Source: Clostridia bacterium
GTDB taxonomy: Bacteria > Bacillota > Clostridia > Christensenellales > Borkfalkiaceae
Direction: 5' to 3'
Assembly (NCBI GenBank): GCA_029052615.1
Contig: JAIDIR010000125.1
Span: 1 to 8,773, forward strand
DNA: 8,773 nt
Below are positions 1 through 5,481 of this stretch, one piece after another. A program made the position numbers and the translations under genes. How positions within the stretch are numbered: the stretch's first letter is position 1; each line of letters begins with the position of its first letter. The notes beneath the pieces are model-generated. The model saw only the letters and a program-made list of their open reading frames with translations, made no database searches and was not told the DNA's origin.

Positions 1-125
1 ATTTGCCCCTCGTCTTCAGCCAAAGCTTTTTTATTACGCACAGCCGCCATAATAGGCACGGATATAAACAGAGCAACCGTAATTGCAAGCAATATAATTA
101 AGTACAGCTTTTTCCTTTTAGCCAT
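1..125 (-). CDS. N-terminus of an unidentified membrane-anchored protein (partial)
   Basis: Reading leftward from the ATG at 123-125 gives 41 codons, open to the window edge. The product starts MAKRKKLYLI, a positively charged head, followed by a hydrophobic stretch at about residues 7-28 and then a charged segment (RNKKALAEDEG). This is the layout of an uncleaved signal anchor or single N-terminal membrane helix, with the rest of the protein probably outside the cell. Codon use looks like the neighbouring genes. No Shine-Dalgarno sequence is visible in the 25 nt before the ATG, and the 16-bp hairpin at 162-197 ends only 36 nt upstream, so expression may depend on that structured region or on readthrough. 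Too little of the protein is present to name a family. The start could also lie elsewhere, but the next in-frame ATG, at residue 26, would destroy the membrane segment. Confidence 0.6.
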   Translation of the reverse strand, partial: MAKRKKLYLIILLAITVALFISVPIMAAVRNKKALAEDEGQ

Positions 126-150
126 ACAGTATTCTATTTATATTTTATTC

Positions 151-197
151 AAAAAATTCATAAGAGGGATATTCTTAAACGTAAGAATATCCCTCTT
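151..197 (-). terminator. Long perfect hairpin, probable intrinsic terminator
   Basis: A perfect 16-bp inverted repeat (arms 162-177 and 182-197, 4-nt loop) is followed, in the minus-strand direction, by 5 nt and then six U residues (151-156). It lies 110 nt past the stop codon of the lyase lipoprotein gene and is probably that gene's terminator. The stem is AU-rich outside a GGG/CCC core and the U-run is displaced from the stem base, so termination may be incomplete. It could also act as an attenuator for the gene starting at 125. Confidence 0.55.
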
Positions 198-229
198 GCC
201 GAAACAAATTAACGTAAAACCATTACTCA

Positions 230-273
230 CGGTAACGCCAACCCGAAATCGGCTATATAATAAAGCGTTACCG
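230..273 (-). other. Nested inverted repeat in the intergenic region
   Basis: Arms 230-238 and 265-273 are perfectly complementary over 9 bp. They enclose a second small palindrome at 243-252 (CCGA/TCGG). In RNA this would form an extended stem with an inner hairpin. No U-run follows it on the minus strand, so it is not a terminator. The rest of the 181-bp gap at 126-306 has no open reading frame I can support. A TATAAT hexamer at 282-287 (minus strand) lies just upstream of the structure but has no recognisable -35 box. Confidence 0.45.
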
Positions 274-306
274 CTTGTAACATTATATTGAGCAACAATT
301 GCCGTT

Positions 307-2523
307 TTATTCGCAATAGTCGCTATTTAATAATTTTTCCTGCATAATATCGTTCACTCCGGCTCCATACCAGGGGTGAGCCAAAATGCTTTCAATCTTA
401 CTAAGCTCAAGTGCCTTAACCTCAAACGGCGCTTCTCTGTTCTCGGTATGCCATGAAAAATTGTCTGTTTTCAAAGTTCCAGAATTGCTATTGGTAAAAG
501 CTGTCGTGGTCGGAGTTGATTCCGCCGTCTTCTGATAGCTGCAATTAACCAACTGATAGCCGGCATCTACAGGACGCACCTTATCGCCTTCAGTCGTTCC
601 GCCGCCGTCATTATTCTTTAACAGAGTTTCAATTCCTTTAAAGATGCAGTTCTCTGCTTTAAAGCTTCCGCCGTTACCACACACAATTCCCTGCGAAACG
701 AGAGCGCATTTCCAACCGCCGTTTACAGACGTTACTCTTGATGCCGCACCGGCAGCTCTCAATTTCGTGCGGTAAGTCATATACTCGGTGCAGTCGACCA
801 CGCAATTATACATATACGCATTTCCGCCGCGAAGCTTGGGCAATCTGTCTTCTATATTCTTAAATGCGCAGTTTGCAAACGAAATCTGCAACGAAAGATT
901 GTAATCATAGTCCTCTTTGCCGTTACCGCTGTCACCGCACAAAAAGCCCTTCTTCTGCGGAATAGCCAGCCCGTATAAAATAACTTCAAAGCTTATTCCG
1001 CCTTTTCTCAAAGCGTTATAATACAGATAATTTTGTTTACCTGCCTGATATTCCTCCTCGATCTTTGTCATCATTTTGTACAGATAGCCGTCGGGATCGT
1101 CACTGCCTGCATTGAATTTGCACCAACTGATATGCAAACCGTTTTCACCCGTAGCTCCATAAGGTGCGCGGAATGCCGTGCCGGCAGTATTGTATACGGG
1201 GTTTGAATAGTCGATCTGACCGTCGTACGACTTTCCGAACGTGCAGTGGTCTATCCATACGTAACCGCTGTGAGCAACTTTAAAATACGCCCAACCGAAA
1301 GCGTCGTAGTCACCGACGTTACCCGTCGCCGAACTCGCCGCATCTTCCCATTGCCACATTTCGTCCATCTCAAGATTTCTGAAAATAACGTTGTCGCAAC
1401 TTAAAATACTAAAGCCCGCATGCGTCAATCTTGCGCCGTTTTTAGAATAAACAAGCAAATTATTGGTATTTTCTATTTTGATTTTAGAAATTCCGTGCTC
1501 CGTATACATATCCGACATTGAAAACTTATCAATATTCGACTGTTTGCCACGGCAATAACTTTCAACGTAAGAGTGAGAATCTTTTATCGTTTTTGCCCTA
1601 TAATTTTCACCGATATGATTAAACCCTAAGTCCAAGTCGTTTGCAATTTCTATGACGTGAACAGAACCTTCCGCTGTCAACGTCTGATCAACACTCAAAG
1701 TATCAGCGTTCCACCCACTGGAATACTTCCATCTCGCGTCCATTATTGCCTGTATAAACTCGTCTGCAGTTGTTACCGTGCGGTATGCGGAAGTGCCGAC
1801 GTACTGCGAAAAGTCGCCTATGTTGTCATTCACATAGCCGTCCGCAGAAATACTTTCTTTGGCATCGGCTGTCATAAGCTTATACCAATCTCTTTTATAC
1901 TCGCACGGATCACAGATAAGATCGGTTTCTTCAGAATAAACGTGCCCATCCGCTTCATTCAATTCTACACAATGAGAGCACGTCGTTTTGTGGTTGCTCT
2001 CGTCAATTTTTTCGTACTCATAATCGTGACTCACGGTTTCGATTACGTTGCATATGCCGCACGATCTTTTATGAGTTTTATTGTCAACGTACTCATACTC
2101 GTAGTCGTGTGCTACGGTTTCAGTATTATTACAGATAGTACACGTCTTTTTATGACCGTCTTCATCAACGTACTCATAACTGAAATCGTGCACCGCCGTT
2201 ACGTCCAAATCACAGCTGCTGCACGTTACTTTATGGCTGTTACCGTCAAGATACTCGTATACGTAACCGTGCGCCACCGTATCGCTGAAGTTGCAGTCAA
2301 CACACGTTCTTTTATGAGTATCTTCGTCAACGTACTCATAAGTGTAATTATGCGCCTTTGTTTCATCCAAATCGCAACCGTTACACGTTACTTTATGACC
2401 GCTCGCGTCAATATACTCATAATTATAATCGTGCTCGGTATGAGGCGGTTTATTTATGCACCCGGCAAAAGCCGCCGCGCACGTTAAAACGCCAACACCT
2501 GCCGCAATAAGAAGCTTTTTCAT
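307..2523 (-). CDS. Secreted lipoprotein: CxxC tandem repeats plus family-1 pectate-lyase-like domain
   Basis: The product has 738 residues. The start is the ATG at 2521-2523, placed 7 nt after a GGGAGG ribosome binding site; an in-frame TTG five codons earlier lies inside that site and is not credible. Residues 1-21 form a lipoprotein signal peptide, with the lipidation cysteine at C22 (FAG|C). Residues 31-193 are six tandem repeats, described separately, followed by a seventh degenerate CxxC at 204-207. From about residue 285 the sequence matches the right-handed beta-helix of polysaccharide lyase family 1: VIEIANDLDLG at 290-300, WIDHCTFG at 423-430, DGQID at 434-438, GLHISWCKF at 462-470, and R-x-P-x-x-R at 560-565. 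In characterised PL1 enzymes the aspartates near WIDH/DGxxD bind Ca2+ and the arginines of the last motif act in catalysis; both arginines are present. The inferred role is cleavage of pectate-like polysaccharide at the cell surface. The family call is firm; the exact substrate is unknown. Confidence 0.85.
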   Translation of the reverse strand: MKKLLIAAGVGVLTCAAAFAGCINKPPHTEHDYNYEYIDASGHKVTCNGCDLDETKAHNYTYEYVDEDTHKRTCVDCNFSDTVAHGYVYEYLDGNSHKVTCSSCDLDVTAVHDFSYEYVDEDGHKKTCTICNNTETVAHDYEYEYVDNKTHKRSCGICNVIETVSHDYEYEKIDESNHKTTCSHCVELNEADGHVYSEETDLICDPCEYKRDWYKLMTADAKESISADGYVNDNIGDFSQYVGTSAYRTVTTADEFIQAIMDARWKYSSGWNADTLSVDQTLTAEGSVHVIEIANDLDLGFNHIGENYRAKTIKDSHSYVESYCRGKQSNIDKFSMSDMYTEHGISKIKIENTNNLLVYSKNGARLTHAGFSILSCDNVIFRNLEMDEMWQWEDAASSATGNVGDYDAFGWAYFKVAHSGYVWIDHCTFGKSYDGQIDYSNPVYNTAGTAFRAPYGATGENGLHISWCKFNAGSDDPDGYLYKMMTKIEEEYQAGKQNYLYYNALRKGGISFEVILYGLAIPQKKGFLCGDSGNGKEDYDYNLSLQISFANCAFKNIEDRLPKLRGGNAYMYNCVVDCTEYMTYRTKLRAAGAASRVTSVNGGWKCALVSQGIVCGNGGSFKAENCIFKGIETLLKNNDGGGTTEGDKVRPVDAGYQLVNCSYQKTAESTPTTTAFTNSNSGTLKTDNFSWHTENREAPFEVKALELSKIESILAHPWYGAGVNDIMQEKLLNSDYCE
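1945..2433 (-). repeat. Six tandem 27-28-residue H-H-C-x-x-C repeats inside the lyase lipoprotein
   Basis: Repeat units begin at histidines 31, 58, 85, 112, 139 and 166: five exact 27-residue periods (81 bp), then one of 28 ending at residue 193. The unit is H-x-(Y/F)-x-Y-E-(Y/K)-x-D-x3-H-K-x-(T/S)-C-x-x-C followed by about seven acidic or polar residues. Every unit keeps two histidines and two cysteines, the ligand set of a small zinc site, so each may fold around one metal ion or be joined by disulfides. The DNA copies have drifted at synonymous positions while the spacing and key residues stay fixed. This indicates an old array kept by selection rather than a recent slippage product. Function unknown. 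Confidence 0.9.
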
Positions 2524-2542
2524 TTCAATTCCTCCCAATACG

Positions 2543-2571
2543 ATATTACACTAAAAATTCAGATATTTCAA
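2543..2571 (-). promoter_or_regulatory. Candidate promoter of the lyase lipoprotein
   Basis: On the minus strand TTGAAA (2566-2571) and TAATAT (2543-2548) are separated by 17 bp. The -35 box matches consensus at 5 of 6 positions and the -10 box at 4 of 6. The predicted start near 2536 would leave a leader of only about 13 nt, beginning at the ribosome binding site, which is tight. It lies just past the yebC terminator, where a new promoter is expected. Confidence 0.4.
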
Positions 2572-2578
2572 TACCTAA

Positions 2579-2609
2579 TAAAAAAATAACCCGCCGTTTA
2601 TGGCGGGTT
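2579..2609 (-). terminator. Intrinsic terminator after yebC
   Basis: An 8-bp GC-rich stem, AACCCGCC (2588-2595) with GGCGGGTT (2602-2609), has a 6-nt loop. On the minus strand it is followed by U6-A-U-U. It lies 12 nt past the yebC stop codon and closes the translation-gene block. Confidence 0.9.
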
Positions 2610-2621
2610 TCTTAAATAAAA

Positions 2622-3359
2622 TTATTCTTCGTCCTCTTCGGGCAGCTCTACATTGTGATAAACGTTCTGCACGTCGTCAAGCTCCTCAAGCTTGTCAAGC
2701 ATCTTGCGGAAAGTTGCAAGCTTGTCGTCCGGAAGGGTTATATAAGTCTGAGGAATCATTTTAATTTCAGCTTCGAGGAAGGTCACGCCCTTATCTTCGA
2801 AATACTTACGCACAGCCGAAAAATCTTCGGGGGTCGTGTATACTTCGTAAACGTCCTCGTCCGCGGAATAGTCCTCGGCGCCTGCTTCCAAGCAGTACTC
2901 CATCATAGTGTCCTCGTCCAGCTTAACGGTCTTTTCGATAACGATTAAACCTTTGTTATCGAACTGGTAGCTTACGCAGCCGGGCTTGCCCATCTGACCG
3001 CCGCATTTGGACATGGTCGAGCTTATGTCGCCGCTCGTCCTGTTTACGTTATCCGTAAGCGTGGTAATGATTACCGCCGAACCGGCAACGCCGTAACCTT
3101 CGTAAGTAAGCTCCTTATAGTCCTTGCCGCTCAGTTCGCCCGCCGCCTTGGCAATCGACCTTTTAATGTTGTCGTTAGGCATATTTGCAGCTTTCGCCTT
3201 AGCTATAACGTCCGCAAGCTTACTGTTGGTGTCGGGGTTGGGGTTGCTCTTTGCGGCAACGGCAAGCTCCCTGCCGAGCTTTGTGAAGATAGCTCCGCGC
3301 GCTGCGTCCGTCTTACCCTTTTTAGCCTGTATGTTGTGCCATTTGGAATGTCCTGACAT
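2622..3359 (-). CDS. yebC: YebC/TACO1-family protein
   Basis: The product has 245 residues, the usual length for this family. It opens with the family signature SGHSKWHNIQAKKG (residues 2-15) and continues with the typical helical N-terminal domain and two alpha/beta domains (for example YEGYG near residue 85, GGQMGKPGCVSYQF near 120-133). The C-terminus is acidic. Members were first annotated as DNA-binding regulators; more recent work on mitochondrial TACO1 and bacterial YebC points to helping ribosomes through difficult stretches such as polyproline. The neighbourhood of translation genes fits the second view, though it does not prove it. The ribosome binding site, AAGGAGT, lies inside the last codons of the upstream methyltransferase gene and only 3 nt separate that stop from this ATG, so the two are probably translationally coupled. 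A strong terminator follows. Confidence 0.93.
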   Translation of the reverse strand: MSGHSKWHNIQAKKGKTDAARGAIFTKLGRELAVAAKSNPNPDTNSKLADVIAKAKAANMPNDNIKRSIAKAAGELSGKDYKELTYEGYGVAGSAVIITTLTDNVNRTSGDISSTMSKCGGQMGKPGCVSYQFDNKGLIVIEKTVKLDEDTMMEYCLEAGAEDYSADEDVYEVYTTPEDFSAVRKYFEDKGVTFLEAEIKMIPQTYITLPDDKLATFRKMLDKLEELDDVQNVYHNVELPEEDEE

Positions 3360-3362
3360 ATT

Positions 3363-4097
3363 TTATACTCCTTTTTGATTGTTCTTTAAAGCGTACATTG
3401 CAATTGCCGCTGAAACGGCGGCGTTCAGACTCTCGCAGGTGTCACGCATCGGTATCTTTACCGTATAATCGGATTTAGCCGAAACCGTGTCGCTCACTCC
3501 CTTTCCTTCATTACCTATACAAAGGCAGAACATTGCGGGAGCGAAAAACGAAAATACGTCGTCACCGTCCATATCTGCACAGATTACGGGCACGCCTTTA
3601 AGCGCTTCGAACACTTCGTCGTAACTACCTTCGTAAACGTTGACGTAAAACACGCCGCCCATACTTGCTCTTATTGCCTTGGGCGAGAATGCGTCCGTAC
3701 AGTCGACGAGATAAATATCCCCGTAACCGGCGGCATTTGCCGTTCTGATTATCGTACCAAGGTTGCCCGGATCCTGCACTCTGTCCAAAAGAAGGCAGTT
3801 GCCGCGCGGCTTGCTTAGCACCTTTTCGGGTGTTTTGACAACGGCAAGCACGCCCTGCGGCGCCTTTTCGGTCGATATGCGTGCAAACAGCTCGTCCGTC
3901 ACTATTATTGCGCCCGAATACTTTTCGGCAAGTTCAGCCGTGCAGACTATTTGCGACACGCTCATACCCGACGACAGACATTCGTCCACCGCCTTTACGC
4001 TTTCAACGATAAACTCGCCGTACTCTCTGCGGTATTTTTTATCGCTCAGCGACGATATTTTTTTTATTATCGGGTTGGCTTTAGACGAAATAATCAT
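3363..4097 (-). CDS. SpoU/TrmH-family RNA 2'-O-ribose methyltransferase
   Basis: The product has 244 residues. Residues 1-95 are the substrate-binding domain typical of the RlmB/TsnR branch, opening with ISSKANPIIKKI. The SPOUT catalytic domain follows with all three SpoU motifs: motif 1 at 105-124 (DRVQDPGNLGTIIRTANAAG, including N112 and R118), motif 2 at 194-202 (IGNEGKGVS) and motif 3 at 215-231 (IPMRDTCESLNAAVSAA). These form the knotted S-adenosylmethionine site and transfer a methyl group to a ribose 2'-OH, probably in 23S rRNA. The exact target nucleotide cannot be read from the sequence. The gene lies 72 nt after rplT and runs into yebC. No clear Shine-Dalgarno sequence precedes its ATG, unlike every other complete gene here, so its translation may be weak or depend on something else. 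The start fits the family's N-terminus well. Confidence 0.92.
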   Translation of the reverse strand: MIISSKANPIIKKISSLSDKKYRREYGEFIVESVKAVDECLSSGMSVSQIVCTAELAEKYSGAIIVTDELFARISTEKAPQGVLAVVKTPEKVLSKPRGNCLLLDRVQDPGNLGTIIRTANAAGYGDIYLVDCTDAFSPKAIRASMGGVFYVNVYEGSYDEVFEALKGVPVICADMDGDDVFSFFAPAMFCLCIGNEGKGVSDTVSAKSDYTVKIPMRDTCESLNAAVSAAIAMYALKNNQKGV

Positions 4098-4127
4098 ATT
4101 GCAGTTTCAGCTTATAATAAAGGTTCA

Positions 4128-4150
4128 GGGTAGCAAAAATTTCGCTACCC
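4128..4150 (-). other. Hairpin between rplT and the methyltransferase gene
   Basis: GGGTAGC (4128-4134) and GCTACCC (4144-4150) form a perfect 7-bp stem, extendable by about three A-U/G-U pairs across the loop. It begins 20 nt after the rplT stop. Only a broken U-run (UGAACCUUUAUUAU) follows on the minus strand, so at best it is a weak terminator. It may instead be a processing site or a partial barrier that lowers expression of the last two genes. Confidence 0.45.
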
Positions 4151-4169
4151 AGATAAACTCGAAAATAAA

Positions 4170-4520
4170 TTAAACCGCAGCCTTAGCCTTTTCAGCAAGC
4201 GCCGCAAAAGCGGTTGCATCGTTTACGGCAAGCTCCGCAAGCACCTTTCTGTTAAGGTTGATACCCGCAACCTTAAGTCCGTACATGAACTTGGAATAGG
4301 AAAGTCCGTTAATTCTTGCAGCAGCGTTTATACGCGCAATCCAAAGCGAACGCATATCGCGCTTTCTCAGTCTTCTGCCGATATAAGCATAGTTTAAAGA
4401 CTTCATAACCGCTTCGCGGGCGATTCTGTAATTCTTGGACTTATTTCCGAAATATCCTTTTGCAAGGCGTAAAATCTTTCTGCGCTTCTTCAACGCGTTA
4501 ACCGATCTCTTAATACGCAT
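4170..4520 (-). CDS. rplT: 50S ribosomal protein L20
   Basis: The product has 116 residues, standard for L20. It carries the highly basic N-terminal arm (RSVNALKKRRKILRLAKGY near residues 5-23) that threads into 23S rRNA, then the conserved segments RREAV-like AREAVMKSLNYAYIGRR and SLWIARINAAAR, and ends in the globular domain (GLSYSKFMYGL, LNRKVLAELA). L20 is needed for early 50S assembly and, in Bacillus and E. coli, represses its own operon by binding leader RNA. The ribosome binding site GGAGGT starts one nucleotide after the rpmI stop, and the genes are 15 nt apart, so the two proteins are probably made in step. Confidence 0.98.
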   Translation of the reverse strand: MRIKRSVNALKKRRKILRLAKGYFGNKSKNYRIAREAVMKSLNYAYIGRRLRKRDMRSLWIARINAAARINGLSYSKFMYGLKVAGINLNRKVLAELAVNDATAFAALAEKAKAAV

Positions 4521-4535
4521 TTTCCGTTACCTCCG

Positions 4536-4736
4536 TTATGCCTTATAGGGAATCATCGACTTTACGGTCGATTCCTGTGTGGTAGAAACAAGCGTATTCT
4601 GACGCAAATTTCTCTTTCTCTTTCTGTTCTTGGTTTCAGCCTTGTGGTTCTTGCCGCTGTGAGGTCTCTGAACCTTACCGCTTGCGGTCAGCCAGAAACG
4701 CTTTTTAGAGCCGCTATGTGATTTCTGTTTAGGCAT
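4536..4736 (-). CDS. rpmI: 50S ribosomal protein L35
   Basis: The product has 66 residues, typical for L35, and is very basic. It begins MPKQKSHSGSKKRF and contains the family's KRKRNLRQNTLVS segment near residues 39-51, ending in MIPYKA. It is a small 50S component that sits in 23S rRNA. A GGAGG ribosome binding site lies 8 nt before the ATG. It lies between infC (42-nt gap) and rplT (15-nt gap) in the conserved infC-rpmI-rplT order. Confidence 0.97.
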   Translation of the reverse strand: MPKQKSHSGSKKRFWLTASGKVQRPHSGKNHKAETKNRKRKRNLRQNTLVSTTQESTVKSMIPYKA

Positions 4737-4778
4737 ATTTATATCCTCCGATGAAAATTTTTCTTTAATTTGATATTT

Positions 4779-5297
4779 TTACGCTTTTACGGGAGAAAGC
4801 ATCATAGTGATGTTTCTGCCCTCGGTCGTAGGTTTTTTATCCTGCACGGCTTTACCGTCAAGCCCTGCAAAAAAGTCTTCCATAACCTTAACGCCCTGAT
4901 AGGCGCGGGAATTCTCTCTGCCCTTCATTCGTATGGAAACTTTAACTTTGTTACCCGCTTCAAGGAACTTGAGGCACTGCTTGGTCTTAACGGCAATATC
5001 GCCAACGTCGATAGTCATCGATAAGCGAATTTCCTTAATCTCCACCTGGGTCTGGTTTTTGCGGTTTTCCTTGTCCTTTTTGGACTGCTCGTACTTGAAT
5101 TTGGAATAATCCATAATCTTGCATACGGGCGGAACAGCCGTAGGAGAAATTTTAACAAGGTCGAGGTCGGCTTCGTCCGCAAGGTGCTGTGCCTGCTGCG
5201 CCGACATAACGCCTATCATAGCGCCGTCGGTGCCGATAACTCTAACTTCCTTATCTCTGATTGCTTCGTTAATCTGATATAACTCTTTTATAACCAT
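4779..5297 (-). CDS. infC: Translation initiation factor IF-3
   Basis: The product has 172 residues, the usual length. The N-terminal domain (residues 1 to about 75) shows YQINEAIRDKEVRVIG and LVKISPTAVPPVCKIMDYSKF. A lysine-rich linker helix (KKDKENRKNQ) leads to the C-terminal domain with EIKEIRLSMTIDVGD and VKVSIRMKGRE. IF-3 binds the 30S subunit, prevents premature 50S joining and checks the start codon and initiator tRNA. The chosen ATG has a GAGAGG ribosome binding site only 3 nt away, closer than usual. infC genes often use unusual start codons, and an ATA two codons later has better spacing, but ATG is the simpler choice. A structured leader and intrinsic terminator lie immediately upstream. 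Confidence 0.96.
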   Translation of the reverse strand: MVIKELYQINEAIRDKEVRVIGTDGAMIGVMSAQQAQHLADEADLDLVKISPTAVPPVCKIMDYSKFKYEQSKKDKENRKNQTQVEIKEIRLSMTIDVGDIAVKTKQCLKFLEAGNKVKVSIRMKGRENSRAYQGVKVMEDFFAGLDGKAVQDKKPTTEGRNITMMLSPVKA

Positions 5298-5434
5298 ATA
5301 CCTCTCTTAAATTATAAAAACGGGTTACGCAAAAGTAACCCGTTTAATGTCGTGACGAGCGGCAATTATACCGCAAAAACATTATTAGCCGTTGCAAAAT
5401 TTTTACAAGGCGAAAGGGGTCAACCTTTGCTTAC
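5298..5434 (-). promoter_or_regulatory. infC-rpmI-rplT leader, probable L20-responsive attenuator
   Basis: The roughly 137-nt leader can fold into: a first hairpin (5413-5417 with 5424-5428); a compound stem with outer arms 5345-5350/5379-5384 (ACATTA with TAATGT) and inner arms 5359-5362/5371-5374 (GCGG/CCGC) separated by internal loops; and then the terminator hairpin. In Gram-positive bacteria L20 binds a leader that mimics its 23S rRNA site and causes early termination. This leader has the right position and architecture, but I could not match it to the family consensus, so the ligand is inferred. A possible competing pairing joins UGACCC (5417-5422) to GGGUUA (5336-5341) in the terminator arm. 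Confidence 0.65.
5309..5345 (-). terminator. Intrinsic terminator (attenuator) just before infC
   Basis: A perfect 11-bp stem (5318-5328 with 5335-5345, 6-nt loop) ends in a U-rich tail, UUUUUAUAAUUU, on the minus strand. It finishes about 12 nt before the infC start codon, so it must be bypassed for infC, rpmI and rplT to be transcribed. That makes it an attenuator rather than a simple gene-end terminator for thrS. Confidence 0.88.
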
Positions 5435-5440
5435 TTTTTA

Positions 5441-5469
5441 ATAATACACTTAATATCGCTCTTTGTCAA
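5441..5469 (-). promoter_or_regulatory. Promoter of the infC operon
   Basis: TTGACA (5464-5469) and TATTAT (5441-5446) are spaced by 17 bp on the minus strand, a near-consensus housekeeping promoter starting about 12 nt past the thrS stop. The predicted start is near 5434, upstream of all leader structures. It allows infC-rpmI-rplT to be transcribed independently of thrS. Confidence 0.8.
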
Positions 5470-5481
5470 ACGATTTTCAGC

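Noticed and set aside
1945..2433. 81-bp periodic DNA resembling a direct-repeat array such as CRISPR
   Set aside because: There are no unique spacers, the units are in frame and protein-coding, and the conservation is at the amino-acid level.
1657..2487. 276-codon open frame on the plus strand opposite the repeat array
   Set aside because: It mirrors the tandem repeats of the lipoprotein on the other strand, giving a repetitive low-complexity product with no ribosome binding site. The minus-strand gene has a signal peptide and recognisable domains.
4128..4150. Strong operon-ending terminator after rplT
   Set aside because: The stem is good but there is no proper U-run on either strand, so it is recorded only as a hairpin.
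5365..5370. Perfect TATAAT on the minus strand inside the infC leader
   Set aside because: No -35 box lies at a suitable distance, it falls in the loop of the compound leader stem, and a much better promoter is present at 5441-5469.
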